Assembly: GCF_009901955.1 (NCBI RefSeq)
Contig: NZ_WUTS01000001.1
Location: 1,646,245-1,710,244, forward strand
Length of the DNA: 64,000 nt
Direction: 5' to 3'
Source of the DNA: Halomonas icarae
GTDB lineage: Bacteria > Pseudomonadota > Gammaproteobacteria > Pseudomonadales > Halomonadaceae
Shown: positions 55,762 to 64,000 of the stretch, piece by piece
How positions within the stretch are numbered: the first letter of the stretch is position 1
Layout: the number at the start of each line of letters is the position of its first letter
The notes under the pieces: generated by a model
What the model was told of the DNA's origin: nothing
Database searches by the model: none
Seen by the model: only the letters and a program-made list of their open reading frames with translations
Translations under genes and position numbers: made by a program

Positions 55762-56847
55762 TCATCGCAGTGTCGGGGTCTCGACGCTGACATCGGCGTT
55801 CTGGCCACGCTGACGCAGCAGGTGATCCATCAGGGTAAGCGCCATCATCGCCTCGGCGATCGGCGTGGCCCGAATGCCCACACAGGGGTCATGGCGCCCC
55901 TTGGTAATCACCTCCACCGGATTGCCCTGTATATCGATGCTGCGCCCCGGGGTGGTAATGCTGGATGTCGGTTTGAGCGCCAGGTGCGCGATGATCGCCT
56001 GTCCACTTGAGATACCGCCCAACACACCGCCGGCATGGTTGGAGAGGAAGCCTTCGGGCGTCATCTCGTCGCGGTGCTCGCTGCCACGGCTGGCCACGGC
56101 GGCGAAGCCGTCACCGATCTCCACCCCCTTCACCGCATTGATGCTCATCAGACCATGCGCCAGCTCGGCGTCGAGCCGGTCGAACACCGGCTCGCCGAGC
56201 CCCGGCGGTACCCCTTCGGCCACTACCGTGATCTTCGCCCCTACCGAGTCCTGGTCGCGGCGCAGCTGATCCATGTAGGTCTCGAGCTCCTCGACACGAC
56301 TGGCATCGGGACAGAAGAAGGGATTGGCCTCCACCGCCTCCCAACTCCTGAAGGCGATCTCAATGGGGCCAAGCTGGCTCATGTAGCCGCGAACGGTGAT
56401 GCCCCGAGACGCGAGGTACTTCTTGGCGATGGCCCCGGCGGCCACACGCATCGCGGTCTCACGAGCGCTGGAGCGCCCCCCACCGCGGTAGTCACGGATA
56501 CCGTACTTGTGATGATAGCTGTAGTCGGCATGGGCCGGGCGGAACTGGTCCTTGATCTTCGAATAGTCCTTGGAGCGCTGATCGGTATTCTCGATCAGCA
56601 GGCCAATGGCGGTACCGGTGGTCAGCCCCTCGAAGACCCCCGAGAGGATACGCACCCGATCGGGCTCGCGACGCTGGGTGGTATGACGCGAGGTGCCGGG
56701 GCGACGACGATCCAGGTCGCGCTGAAGGTCCTCCTCGCTGAGCGGCAGGCCAGGCGGGCAACCGTCGACGATGGCGCCCAGCGCCGGGCCATGGCTCTCG
56801 CCGAAGGTGGTGACGGTAAACAGCTTGCCGAAGGTATTGCCGGACAT
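55762..56847 (-). CDS. aroC: Chorismate synthase
   Basis: Last step of the shikimate pathway, FMNH2-dependent elimination of phosphate from EPSP. 361 residues with the family signatures [18 protein letters not shown] (N-terminus), [27 protein letters not shown], and [26 protein letters not shown]. The product feeds pabB and trpE in this same window. It follows prmB by 32 bp. Confidence 0.97.
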   Translation of the reverse strand: MSGNTFGKLFTVTTFGESHGPALGAIVDGCPPGLPLSEEDLQRDLDRRRPGTSRHTTQRREPDRVRILSGVFEGLTTGTAIGLLIENTDQRSKDYSKIKDQFRPAHADYSYHHKYGIRDYRGGGRSSARETAMRVAAGAIAKKYLASRGITVRGYMSQLGPIEIAFRSWEAVEANPFFCPDASRVEELETYMDQLRRDQDSVGAKITVVAEGVPPGLGEPVFDRLDAELAHGLMSINAVKGVEIGDGFAAVASRGSEHRDEMTPEGFLSNHAGGVLGGISSGQAIIAHLALKPTSSITTPGRSIDIQGNPVEVITKGRHDPCVGIRATPIAEAMMALTLMDHLLRQRGQNADVSVETPTLR

Positions 56848-56879
56848 GGGCGTTCCTCGAGTGATCGAAAGTCGGTGAA

Positions 56880-57833
56880 TCAGGCGAAGGACGCCGCATG
56901 GGCGTCGAGTTCATCGGCAGTCAGGGCAAACACCCCCTGGCCACCGCGCTCGAAGTCGAGCCACAGGAAGGGCACCTCGGGGAAGGCCGCCTCCAGATGG
57001 TGATCGGAATTGCCCACCTCGACGATCAGCACGCCGCGCTCGGTCAGGTGTTCACGAGCCTCGCTCAGGATACGCCTCGTGATATCCAGCCCGTCCGCGC
57101 CGGATCCCAGTGCCAGCGCAGGCTCGTGGCGGAACTCGGCGGGCATGATGGCCAGATCCCGGGCATCCACATAGGGTGGATTGGAGACGATCAGGTCATA
57201 GCGGCCGGGAAGCGCATCGAACAGATCCGATGCCACTGCTCTCACCCGGGCGCCGACATCATGACGACTGATATTCTGTCGGGCCACCGCCAGCGCCTCC
57301 TGACTGATATCGGCGAGGTCCACCTCACTGGTGGGCAGATGCAGCGCCGTGGCGATGCCGATACAGCCGGAGCCGGCGCACAGGTCGAGCACTCGGTGTG
57401 GCGGCTCCTCGGGGAACCAGGCGTCGAAGCCCGACTCCACCAGTTCGGCAATGGGCGAACGTGGAATCAGCACCCGCTCGTCGACATCGAAGGGCAGGCC
57501 GGCGAACCACGCCTCTCCCAGCAGATAGGGCAGCGGCCGCCGATGAACGATGCGGCTGCGTACCAGGGCGACGATACGACTGCGCTCCATGGGTAGCAGG
57601 CGAGCGTCGAGCACCGCCGGGTCGACATTCCAGGGGAGATGCAGCGCGCCCAGGGTCAGGGCCACCGCCTCATCCCAGGGCGAATCACTGCCATGGCCAT
57701 GAAACAGCCCGGCCAGATGGAACTCGCTGGCCGCCCAGCGCAGGCAGTCGCGCAGGGTCAGGAGCTCGGCGGCGAGCCGGTCATCGGTGAGCGTCAGAGT
57801 GGAAGTCGCGCGCGGGGCGTGCTGATCGGCCAA
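56880..57833 (-). CDS. prmB: Ribosomal protein uL3 N5-glutamine methyltransferase
   Basis: SAM-dependent methyltransferase for Gln150 of ribosomal protein uL3. 317 residues with an N-terminal helical domain, the motif [18 protein letters not shown], and the glutamine-methylating NPPYVDA motif. The prmB-aroC order with a divergent Smr gene is the same as in E. coli, which supports PrmB over PrmC. Confidence 0.93.
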   Translation of the reverse strand: MADQHAPRATSTLTLTDDRLAAELLTLRDCLRWAASEFHLAGLFHGHGSDSPWDEAVALTLGALHLPWNVDPAVLDARLLPMERSRIVALVRSRIVHRRPLPYLLGEAWFAGLPFDVDERVLIPRSPIAELVESGFDAWFPEEPPHRVLDLCAGSGCIGIATALHLPTSEVDLADISQEALAVARQNISRHDVGARVRAVASDLFDALPGRYDLIVSNPPYVDARDLAIMPAEFRHEPALALGSGADGLDITRRILSEAREHLTERGVLIVEVGNSDHHLEAAFPEVPFLWLDFERGGQGVFALTADELDAHAASFA

Positions 57834-57977
57834 GGGGGCACCTGAACGTCGTGAAATAATGGGTCAATGATTGTAACCCGGCCCACCGGTTCACAGCCAC
57901 GCCACGCCGGGTATACTGGTCGCCCTTCGCTACCCAGCCGATACTGCCCATAAGCCCTGCCCCTTGAGCCCTGCCCC

Positions 57978-58550
57978 ATGAACCAAAACCGCCACCACCT
58001 GGACGATGACGAGATCAGCGCCTTCCGCCAGGCCCTGCAGCAGGCCGGCGTCAAGCCGATCAAGCGCAATCGCGCCGACCCGGGTCGCCCGCGCCGCGAG
58101 GAGGCCGCCGCCGCCGCACGGCGAGCAGCCGCCCAGTCAGCGGGTGACGACAGCGCCAGCGGGCGAACCTCGGACGGCCGCGTGGAAGCGGTGCGCCCCT
58201 CGGAATATCTCGACTTCGCCCTTCCCGACCTGCCGTGGCGTACCCGCAGCCGTCTCAAGCGCGGCGAGATGGCCTGGGAGGCGGGGCTCGACCTCCACGG
58301 CTACACCCTGGAAGAAGCCCGCGAGCAGCTGGAGGGGTTTCTGCGCGATACTGCCGTGGAACGACGCCGCTGTCTGCTGGTGGTGCATGGCAAGGCGTGG
58401 GGCACGGACGGCAACTACCCGGTGCTCAAGAGCCACGTCAATGCGTGGCTGCGCGAGTGGCCCGGTGTGCTGGCGTTCTGCTCGGCCGTGGAGGCCGAAG
58501 GCGGCACCGGTGCCGTCTATGTGCTGCTGCGCCGGCGGGGCGAGCGCTGA
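57978..58550 (+). CDS. Smr-domain protein
   Basis: 190 residues: a charged, Ala/Arg-rich N-terminal half (about 1-95) and a C-terminal Smr domain (about 100-188) with LDLHGYTLEEARE (DLHG motif) and VVHGKAWGTDG. The position divergent from prmB-aroC is that of E. coli smrB (ribosome-collision endonuclease), yet the loop HGKA and the ending GAVYVLLRR look closer to SmrA-type proteins. Nuclease activity is plausible; the substrate is open. Confidence 0.82.
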   Translation: MNQNRHHLDDDEISAFRQALQQAGVKPIKRNRADPGRPRREEAAAAARRAAAQSAGDDSASGRTSDGRVEAVRPSEYLDFALPDLPWRTRSRLKRGEMAWEAGLDLHGYTLEEAREQLEGFLRDTAVERRRCLLVVHGKAWGTDGNYPVLKSHVNAWLREWPGVLAFCSAVEAEGGTGAVYVLLRRRGER

Positions 58551-58553
58551 AGG

Positions 58554-59648
58554 TTATTCGGACGACCGCGTGTCGCCCGGCAGGCGTGGCCCGACGATGA
58601 TGCCACGCCCCCCCCACCCCGGGTGGCTACGTCCTTCGTAGCGATCCAGGGCCTCCACCGCCAGCTGGCGCCCCAGGGTGATCAGCGCCTCGGCGCGATG
58701 AAACTCATAGGCGCCACATACCGTCTTGGGCACTTCGATCAGCACATCCGGTGGATACCCCGCAACCTTGTACTTGGCCAACGCCGCCTGGGAGATATCG
58801 AAGGAGGCCAGCGCCATGTCCAGGCGCCCCCACTGACGGCGGCGGCTGCTCTCTTCACTCTGTTCCCCCTGCTCGCCCTCCTCCCACTCAGAGCCATTCG
58901 AGCCTCCTCCCAGACCATCGATCCAGCGCCCGGCGGCACGTTTCACCTCCTCGATCCAGGCGCCGAACTCCTTCCCCGAAGCCGTTTCGGCGACCTCGCG
59001 CTCCAGACGCGCCGCCTCGGGAGGAAGCAACTCCTCCAGGGTCACCGGTCGCGGACTGTGGGCCGTCACGTTCACCGCCAATACCAGGTCCGCCGCCGCC
59101 GAGACGGAGGGGGTGATCGGCAGCGGGTTGAGCAGTCCCCCGTCGACCAGCACCTGTTGGCCACGATGGACCGGCGTGATCACCCCGGGGACGGCGATGG
59201 AGGCGCGGATCGCCTCGAGCAGTGGGCCGCTCTGGAACCACACCTCGCGCTGGTGGGTCATGTCGGTGGCCACGGTTGTCATCTGAATCGCCAGATCCTC
59301 GATGCGGGTATCCCCCACCAGGCTCTCCAGCTTGCTCATCACCTTGTTGGCCTTCATGGCGCCCATGGCACTCCAGGAGACATCCACCAGCCGCAGCACA
59401 TCGAAGTAGTCCAGGCGACAGACCCAGTCGCGATAGGCAGGCAACTGCCCCGCGGCATAGACCCCCCCGACCAGCGCTCCCATGGAGCAACCGGAGACCG
59501 CCACGACTTCGTAGCCGCGACGCTCGACCTCCTCGATCACGCCGATATGGGCATAGCCGCGCGCCCCGCCACTGCCCAGCACCAGCGCCACGCGTTTCGG
59601 CTCACCGGAGGCTGCCGCCCTGTCGTTCATATCCTTGCGTCTCCTCAT
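58554..59648 (-). CDS. Patatin-like phospholipase (RssA type)
   Basis: 364 residues. Patatin catalytic dyad region visible: oxyanion loop GSGGARGYAH (about 24-33), nucleophile GCSMG, and the aspartate in VDGGLLNPLP. After residue ~230 comes an acidic Gly/Ser/Glu-rich insert (GGGSNGSEWEEGEQGEQSEES) before the C-terminal helices. The ATG at 59648 overlaps the stop of the upstream hydrolase (ATGA); a second ATG six codons on (59630) also has AGGAG at suitable distance. Probably cleaves lipids; specificity unknown. Confidence 0.87.
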   Translation of the reverse strand: MRRRKDMNDRAAASGEPKRVALVLGSGGARGYAHIGVIEEVERRGYEVVAVSGCSMGALVGGVYAAGQLPAYRDWVCRLDYFDVLRLVDVSWSAMGAMKANKVMSKLESLVGDTRIEDLAIQMTTVATDMTHQREVWFQSGPLLEAIRASIAVPGVITPVHRGQQVLVDGGLLNPLPITPSVSAAADLVLAVNVTAHSPRPVTLEELLPPEAARLEREVAETASGKEFGAWIEEVKRAAGRWIDGLGGGSNGSEWEEGEQGEQSEESSRRRQWGRLDMALASFDISQAALAKYKVAGYPPDVLIEVPKTVCGAYEFHRAEALITLGRQLAVEALDRYEGRSHPGWGGRGIIVGPRLPGDTRSSE

Positions 59649-60523
59649 CTGTCCGACGGCTCCCTGCCGCTCAACACCCAGCTAGCAATGGTCTCGGCCA
59701 CCGCCGATACCGCCTCCGGCTCCAGGTGCAGGTGGTGACCACCCGTCAATACTCGGCGCTCGAGCCCAGGCAGCGCCGCACGAGCTGAACGCGCCCGCTC
59801 CGTCTCGCCCAGGATGCCGTCCTCCCCTTCGATCAGCAGCGTCGGGCAGGCGATCTCGGCCAGGCAGGCCACCACCTGCTCGGGGGTCAATCGCACCGGC
59901 GAGGGGCGCGCCAGACGGGGATCGGTTCGCCACCCCAGCCGCCCGTCCTCCGACTCCTCCAGGTTACGGAGCACCACGGGACGGATGGCCTCTGCACGCA
60001 CCGGTGTGGCTCCCCCTTTGACGCGCGCGAACACGGCCTCCTCTTCGTCAGCATAGCGCGCCGGACGCGAGGGTGAGCGACGGTGTCCCAAGAGGCCTCG
60101 GCGCAGCTGCCGCGGGGCCTCCTCGGCCGCAGTGGTCACTGCCCCGAGCCCATCGATCAGCGCCAGCCGCGCCACCCGTTCCGGCAGGGCGGCGGCCAGC
60201 AGGCAGGCCACCCCGGCCCCCATGGAGTGAGCCAGCAGGGTCGGGCGCGTGGCGCCCAGGGCATCTGCCGCATCGAGCACATCGTCGCAGTAGTCCCAGA
60301 TGGCATAGTCACCGGGGGTATGCCATGAGTGACCGTGGCCGGCGAAGTCGATGGCGACGATGCGCACCCCCAGCTGGCTGGCAAGCACGGGGGCCAGGCG
60401 CGAGAAGCTGGCGGCATTGTCCAGCCAGCCGTGCAGGGCCAGCCACGGCGGGGCCTCCGGCTCGCCCCAGGCCAATCCTGCCAGGCGCCCTTCGGCCAGG
60501 CTCAGGATCCGTGGCGAGGTCAT
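59645..60523 (-). CDS. Alpha/beta hydrolase
   Basis: 292 residues of the alpha/beta-hydrolase fold: oxyanion-side LHGWLDNAASF, nucleophile elbow AHSMGAG (S about 98), acid residue in LLIEGEDGILG and catalytic His in LTGGHHLHLEP. Resembles serine hydrolases of the MEST/RutD kind, substrate unknown. Overlaps both neighbours by 4 bp, so it is the middle gene of a tightly coupled three-hydrolase operon. Confidence 0.88.
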   Translation of the reverse strand: MTSPRILSLAEGRLAGLAWGEPEAPPWLALHGWLDNAASFSRLAPVLASQLGVRIVAIDFAGHGHSWHTPGDYAIWDYCDDVLDAADALGATRPTLLAHSMGAGVACLLAAALPERVARLALIDGLGAVTTAAEEAPRQLRRGLLGHRRSPSRPARYADEEEAVFARVKGGATPVRAEAIRPVVLRNLEESEDGRLGWRTDPRLARPSPVRLTPEQVVACLAEIACPTLLIEGEDGILGETERARSARAALPGLERRVLTGGHHLHLEPEAVSAVAETIASWVLSGREPSDR

Positions 60524-61329
60524 GACGCCTCCCCCAGCGATTCGTCCAGCGCGGCAAGCAGTTCCTGGCGCACCTCGACAGGGTGCTCCATGGGGAACAT
60601 ATGGGTGCCAGGCACCAGCCTCACCCTGACCCCATGGCGAATCAGCCGGCGGCGGCGGCGCGGCGTCAGCAGATCGGAATCCTCACCAGCCAGGATGGCG
60701 TGGGGCACCCGCAGCCGCCGAGGCAGGTCGCCCAGGTGGTCCGGCAGGTGGCGAAAGATCTCCACCTCGATATCGGGGTCGTAGGTCAGCAGAGCCCGAC
60801 CGTCATCGAGCAGTCGAGTCCCACCCTCGATGTAGTCGTCCAGGGCCTGCTCGGTGAACCGTCGAAACAGGCCTCGTCGGCGCAGATAGTGGCGCATCGC
60901 CTCCCGGTCGGGCCAGGTGGTGCGGCGACCCAGGCTCTTGCCAGCCGGCGTCACCCGATCCACCAGCCCCATCCGCTTGGCAGCCTTCATTCCCCAGGCG
61001 TCGATACCCAGCATCAGCGGCGGGTCGAGCATCACCACACAGCGAAAGCGTTCCGGCGCCGCCTCGGCGGCCATGGCCATCAGCACGCCGCCCATGGAGT
61101 GGCCCACCCCGATCACCGGGGCGTCGAACCGGGCCACGACGCTCAGCAGCTCATCACGCAGTGCCTGCCAGTTATGCCCCACCGGAAAGTCGGGATGGTG
61201 GCCGAGGCGATCCACGGGATGGAGGTCGAAACGCTCCCCCAGCGGCGCCAGGAAGCTGTGATAGCAGGCCCCGGGGAAGCCATTGGCATGGGCGAACAGC
61301 AACGTGGGTCGGTCGGTGTTGGTGGACAT
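60520..61329 (-). CDS. Alpha/beta hydrolase
   Basis: 269 residues. HANGFPGACYHSFLAPLG near the N-terminus, nucleophile GHSMGG (S about 78), DPPLMLG, acid in LAGEDSDLLTPRRRRRL and catalytic His in VPGTHMFPMEHP. The ATG at 61329 follows AGGAAAGAG; the longer in-frame reading is not conserved in style. First gene of the operon with the hydrolase and patatin genes downstream. Substrate unknown. Confidence 0.87.
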   Translation of the reverse strand: MSTNTDRPTLLFAHANGFPGACYHSFLAPLGERFDLHPVDRLGHHPDFPVGHNWQALRDELLSVVARFDAPVIGVGHSMGGVLMAMAAEAAPERFRCVVMLDPPLMLGIDAWGMKAAKRMGLVDRVTPAGKSLGRRTTWPDREAMRHYLRRRGLFRRFTEQALDDYIEGGTRLLDDGRALLTYDPDIEVEIFRHLPDHLGDLPRRLRVPHAILAGEDSDLLTPRRRRRLIRHGVRVRLVPGTHMFPMEHPVEVRQELLAALDESLGEAS

Positions 61330-61431
61330 GGTCTCTTTCCTGTGACGGGGCAGTTCAGGCACGGATGGCGGTAGCAGGCTAACGGGATTACCATGTTTCG
61401 CCAAGTCGACATCCATCTACCAGGAGCGCCC

Positions 61432-61530
61432 GTGACCGCCCGCAAGCCCCGTGATACCCGCCTTCGCAATCGACTCTTCTTCGCTACCGTGCTCGCCGCC
61501 ATGCTGGTCGGCTTCTGGTTGCTACGGTGA
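61432..61530 (+). CDS. Small single-pass membrane protein (32 aa)
   Basis: GTG-started ORF with AGGAG six bases upstream. A basic N-terminus (TARKPRDTRLRNR) precedes one hydrophobic helix (LFFATVLAAMLVGFWLL). Its TGA overlaps the next gene's ATG by one base (TGATG), the mark of translational coupling. An in-frame ATG at 61393 would add 13 residues. I recognise no family. It could be a partner of the AEC permease or a coupling leader. Confidence 0.6.
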   Translation: MTARKPRDTRLRNRLFFATVLAAMLVGFWLLR

Positions 61531-62477
61531 TGGAAGCCCTGGCGACCTTCCAGGCCACCCTGGAGATCACCCTGCCGGTCTTCGCCATGGTGTTTATCGG
61601 CCTGGGACTCAAACGCGCCCGCTGGATCGATTCGGCCTTCGTCACCACCGCCTCACAGCTGGTGTTCAAGGCGACCCTGCCCACGCTGATCTTCTTGAGC
61701 ATCATCCGCGCCGATCTCGAGGCGACCCTCAACCCGCGGATGCTCGGGGTGTTTGCCCTGGCCACCCTGGGCAGCTTCCTCCTCGCCTGGGGCTGGGCCT
61801 GGCTTCGCGTCCCCCTGACCGACCGCGGCAGTTATATCCAGGGCGCCTTTCGCGGCAACTGCGGCATTGTCGGCCTGGCCCTGGCGGCGGGGATGTACGG
61901 CGACTACGGTCTCTCCGCCGGCGGCCTGCTGCTGGGTGTGGTGATCCTGACCTACAACGCCTTCTCGGTGATCGCTCTGGCCACCCATCAGGAGGGGGTC
62001 ACGACCGACTGGCGCCAGATGCTGATGCAGATCGTGCGCAACCCGCTGATCCTGGCGGTCGTCCTGGCCATGCCGGTGGCACTGTCGGGGCTGGGTCTGC
62101 CCGACTGGGTGATCACCTCGGGGGAGTACTTCGCCTCCCTGACCCTGCCGCTGGCACTGATCTGTGTCGGTGCCACCCTCTCGCTGGAGGCCATTCGCCG
62201 CTCGGGGGGCCTGGCGGCCGGTGCCAGCATGATGAAGATGGTGACGATCCCCGTGCTTGCCACCACGACGGCCTGGCTCGCCGGCTTCGAGGGGCGCGAG
62301 CTGGGGGTGATGTTCCTGTTCTTCGCAAGCCCCACCGCGGCGGCGGCCTTCGTGATGGCCAAGGCCATGGGCGGCAACGCCGTGCTTACCGCCAATATCA
62401 TCGCACTGACCACCCTGATCGCCAGCGTCACCATCACCCTGGGGGTGTTCGGCCTACAGATGGCCGGGCTGATATAG
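61530..62477 (+). CDS. AEC-family permease
   Basis: 315-residue auxin-efflux-carrier-type transporter with about ten transmembrane segments. Family features: ITLPVFAMVFIGLGLKR at the start, YIQGAFRGNCGIVGLALAAGMYG, a cytosolic loop near 155-170, PLALICVGATLSLE and FFASPTAAAAFVMAKAMGG. Bacterial members export or import small organic acids such as malate; the substrate here is not predictable. Start ATG 61530 overlaps the upstream small ORF. Confidence 0.9.
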   Translation: MEALATFQATLEITLPVFAMVFIGLGLKRARWIDSAFVTTASQLVFKATLPTLIFLSIIRADLEATLNPRMLGVFALATLGSFLLAWGWAWLRVPLTDRGSYIQGAFRGNCGIVGLALAAGMYGDYGLSAGGLLLGVVILTYNAFSVIALATHQEGVTTDWRQMLMQIVRNPLILAVVLAMPVALSGLGLPDWVITSGEYFASLTLPLALICVGATLSLEAIRRSGGLAAGASMMKMVTIPVLATTTAWLAGFEGRELGVMFLFFASPTAAAAFVMAKAMGGNAVLTANIIALTTLIASVTITLGVFGLQMAGLI

Positions 62478-62510
62478 CCTTAGCCCCTGAGCGCCAAGGG
62501 CTCCATCGCT

Positions 62511-62543
62511 GGGAGCTGGCTTCTCGGAAAGCCCCCAGCTCCC
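62511..62543. terminator. Hairpin between the AEC permease gene and sixA
   Basis: GGGAGCTGG (62511-62519) and CCAGCTCCC (62535-62543) pair perfectly, with an inner GCTT/AAGC extension. It separates convergent genes; neither side has a clear T run. Confidence 0.5.
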
Positions 62544-62572
62544 CTCGCGTTCTGCCAAGCCCTGCCCCCAAC

Positions 62573-63049
62573 TCAGCCCAGTTCGCCCGGCGTGACAAAC
62601 CTTGCCAGCCGCGCACACCCTGCCGCCCAGACATCGGCCTCAAGCTCGGCCACGGCGGCGGTGGGGAAGCCCAGGCCGCCATCCTCGCGCCCCTCCACGA
62701 GCACGCCGGCCAGCGCCCCCACCAGCGGCATATGGCTGACCAGCATCAGCGGCCGCCCCTGGGGCAGCTCGAGCAGCCAGTCGGCCACCGCGTGGGGTGA
62801 GTCATCCGGCGTGATGATCGACAGGGTCTCGACCTCGACACCCAGCGACTCCCCCAACACCGCGGCGCTCTGGCGGGCGCGCCGATAGGGGCTGGCCAGC
62901 AGGCGCAGGCCCGCCAGGTCGTCGCGGCGACTTAGCCACTGCGCCACGCGCCGCACCTGCTGCAGCCCCCGAGGGGTCAGTTCGCGCTCGGCGTCGGGAC
63001 TCCCTGGCCCCGCCTCGCCGTGGCGCATGACCAGCAGCCGCTCAGCCAT
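62573..63049 (-). CDS. sixA: Phosphohistidine phosphatase SixA
   Basis: 158-residue histidine-phosphatase-superfamily protein that dephosphorylates phosphohistidine proteins. Catalytic H10 in LLVMRHGEA (RHG motif), second His in [15 protein letters not shown], and [11 protein letters not shown]. The ATG at 63049 overlaps the gpsA stop by 8 bp with GGGGAG upstream, so it is co-translated with gpsA. Confidence 0.92.
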   Translation of the reverse strand: MAERLLVMRHGEAGPGSPDAERELTPRGLQQVRRVAQWLSRRDDLAGLRLLASPYRRARQSAAVLGESLGVEVETLSIITPDDSPHAVADWLLELPQGRPLMLVSHMPLVGALAGVLVEGREDGGLGFPTAAVAELEADVWAAGCARLARFVTPGELG

Positions 63050-64000
63050 GTTCACCACTCCCCGCATCACGTTTCGGTCCACTCTGCTCGCGGTGGGCGC
63101 GCTGTACATCCTCCCGGGCCAGCACGAACTCCACGTCGCTGCTCTGCTCACCCAGCATCAACAGTCGCGCCATCTCCTGGGCCGGCACTCCCTTGAACAG
63201 TACCTGATAGAGCCCCTCGGCCAGCGGCATGTAGATCCCTTCCTCCCGGGCCTTGTCGCGCACCAGGCGTACGCTGTTGACCCCTTCGGCTACCTGCCCC
63301 AGGGCCTCCACCGCCTGGTCCAGGCTGCGTCCCTCGCCCAGGGCGTAGCCGACTCGGTAGTTGCGCGACAGCTGCGATGAACAGGTGACAATCAGATCCC
63401 CCACCCCGGCCAGCCCCAGGAAGGTCATGGGGTTGGCGCCCTGGGAGACGGCGAAGCGGCTCATCTCGGCCAGCGCCCGGGTCATCAGCATGCTGCGCGT
63501 GTTCTCGCCCATGCCCAGGGCCGCGGCCATGCCGGCGGCGATGGCGTAGAGGTTCTTCAGTGCCCCACCCAGCTCAACGCCATAACGGTCGTTGCTGGCA
63601 TAGACCCGGAAGTAGTCACAGCCAAGCGCCGCCTGTACCCGGGTACGGGTCTCGGGATCATCGCTGGCGATCACCGTGGCGGTGAGCTGCTTGTCGGCCA
63701 CCTCGGAGGCGAGATTGGGCCCCGAGATCACCCCGATATGGGGGAAACCAGTCTCCTCCTCGAGAATCTGGCTCATCAGCTTGAAGCCCTCTTCCTGGAT
63801 CCCCTTGGTGGTGCTGACCAGGATCTGATCGGGGCTCAGATGCGTGCGTGCCTGTCGCACCACCTCGCCGAATGCCTTGGAGGGAATCGCCACCAGCACC
63901 AGGCCGGCGCCCGGCAGCACCTCGGCCATCTCGGTGGAGGCCACCACCGCTGGATTGATGGCATAGCCGGGCAGGTAGCGTCCGTTGACATGCTCTTGGT
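63042..64000 (-). CDS. gpsA: Glycerol-3-phosphate dehydrogenase [NAD(P)+] (5' end outside window)
   Basis: Makes sn-glycerol 3-phosphate for phospholipids from DHAP. The window holds the C-terminal ~318 residues; the frame continues to the edge (…[20 protein letters not shown]), so the N-terminal NAD-binding motif lies beyond base 64000. Family motifs present: [32 protein letters not shown], catalytic-Lys region [28 protein letters not shown] and [23 protein letters not shown]. The hydrophilic C-terminus overlaps sixA. Confidence 0.96.
   Translation of the reverse strand, partial: QEHVNGRYLPGYAINPAVVASTEMAEVLPGAGLVLVAIPSKAFGEVVRQARTHLSPDQILVSTTKGIQEEGFKLMSQILEEETGFPHIGVISGPNLASEVADKQLTATVIASDDPETRTRVQAALGCDYFRVYASNDRYGVELGGALKNLYAIAAGMAAALGMGENTRSMLMTRALAEMSRFAVSQGANPMTFLGLAGVGDLIVTCSSQLSRNYRVGYALGEGRSLDQAVEALGQVAEGVNSVRLVRDKAREEGIYMPLAEGLYQVLFKGVPAQEMARLLMLGEQSSDVEFVLAREDVQRAHREQSGPKRDAGSGEHG

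Overview
The window reads as chromosomal DNA of a GC-rich, Halomonas-like gammaproteobacterium (Halomonadaceae is my inference). Support comes from gene order and protein character: a class I PHA synthase with an S-Y-C-V-G-G nucleophile box next to a phasin, a GntR-prpB-prpC-acnD-prpF-prpD methylcitrate operon, CysB with thioredoxin-dependent PAPS reductase, a ureDABCEFG operon, and the core clusters miaB-phoH-ybeY-corC-lnt and prmB-aroC. Almost everything is ordinary chromosomal housekeeping or nutrient metabolism. I see no phage, insertion sequence, CRISPR array or tRNA.

Layout. 1-420: two tandem strong promoters, a boxA and leader hairpins reading left, as upstream of an rRNA operon whose 16S gene would lie outside the window. 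0.7-9.3 kb: propionate/2-methylcitrate operon on the minus strand with its GntR regulator and palindromic operator candidates. 9.3-13.1 kb: pabB, cysH, cysB and trxA. 13.1-23.2 kb: AI-2E-type permease, serS, a YdiJ-type FAD/Fe-S dehydrogenase, a CPA1 antiporter and a TonB-dependent receptor. 23.4-28.3 kb: trpEGDC on the minus strand, preceded by a newly noticed candidate trp leader peptide ending W-R-W, and by gph. 28.4-30.8 kb: ndh, a GIY-YIG protein and rpe. 31.0-37.0 kb: complete urease operon plus hupE/ureJ. 37.0-38.1 kb: a gene-poor, AT-richer gap. 38.1-43.9 kb: sulfate ABC importer (sbp-cysT-cysW-cysA), then the periplasmic methionine sulfoxide repair pair msrPQ. 44.0-46.4 kb: GNAT, YajG-like lipoprotein, tpm and a YgiM-like SH3 protein. 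46.4-47.0 kb: intergenic region with an inverted DnaA-box pair. 47.0-52.4 kb: miaB, phoH, ybeY, corC, lnt. 52.6-57.8 kb: phaC, phaP, a PHA-linked protein of unknown function, aroC, prmB. 58.0-64.0 kb: Smr protein, three overlapping hydrolase genes, a 32-residue membrane ORF coupled to an AEC permease, sixA and the 3' part of gpsA.

How the genes fit together. Several loci serve sulfur: sulfate import (sbp-cysTWA), PAPS reduction (cysH, with trxA as likely electron donor), control (cysB) and methionine sulfoxide repair (msrPQ). Chorismate is made by aroC and used by both pabB and trpEG. The prp operon and the PHA genes both bear on propionyl-CoA and acyl-CoA flux.

The observations most worth a second look are regulatory or small: five tandem 13-bp repeats directly upstream of phaP, the candidate trpL leader, a perfect terminator-like hairpin inside the prp operon before prpD, the uncharacterised PHA-neighbour protein with QGLS repeats and a basic tail, the DnaA-box pair upstream of miaB, and the tiny membrane ORF at 61.4 kb. 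I found no convincing wholly new multi-gene system.
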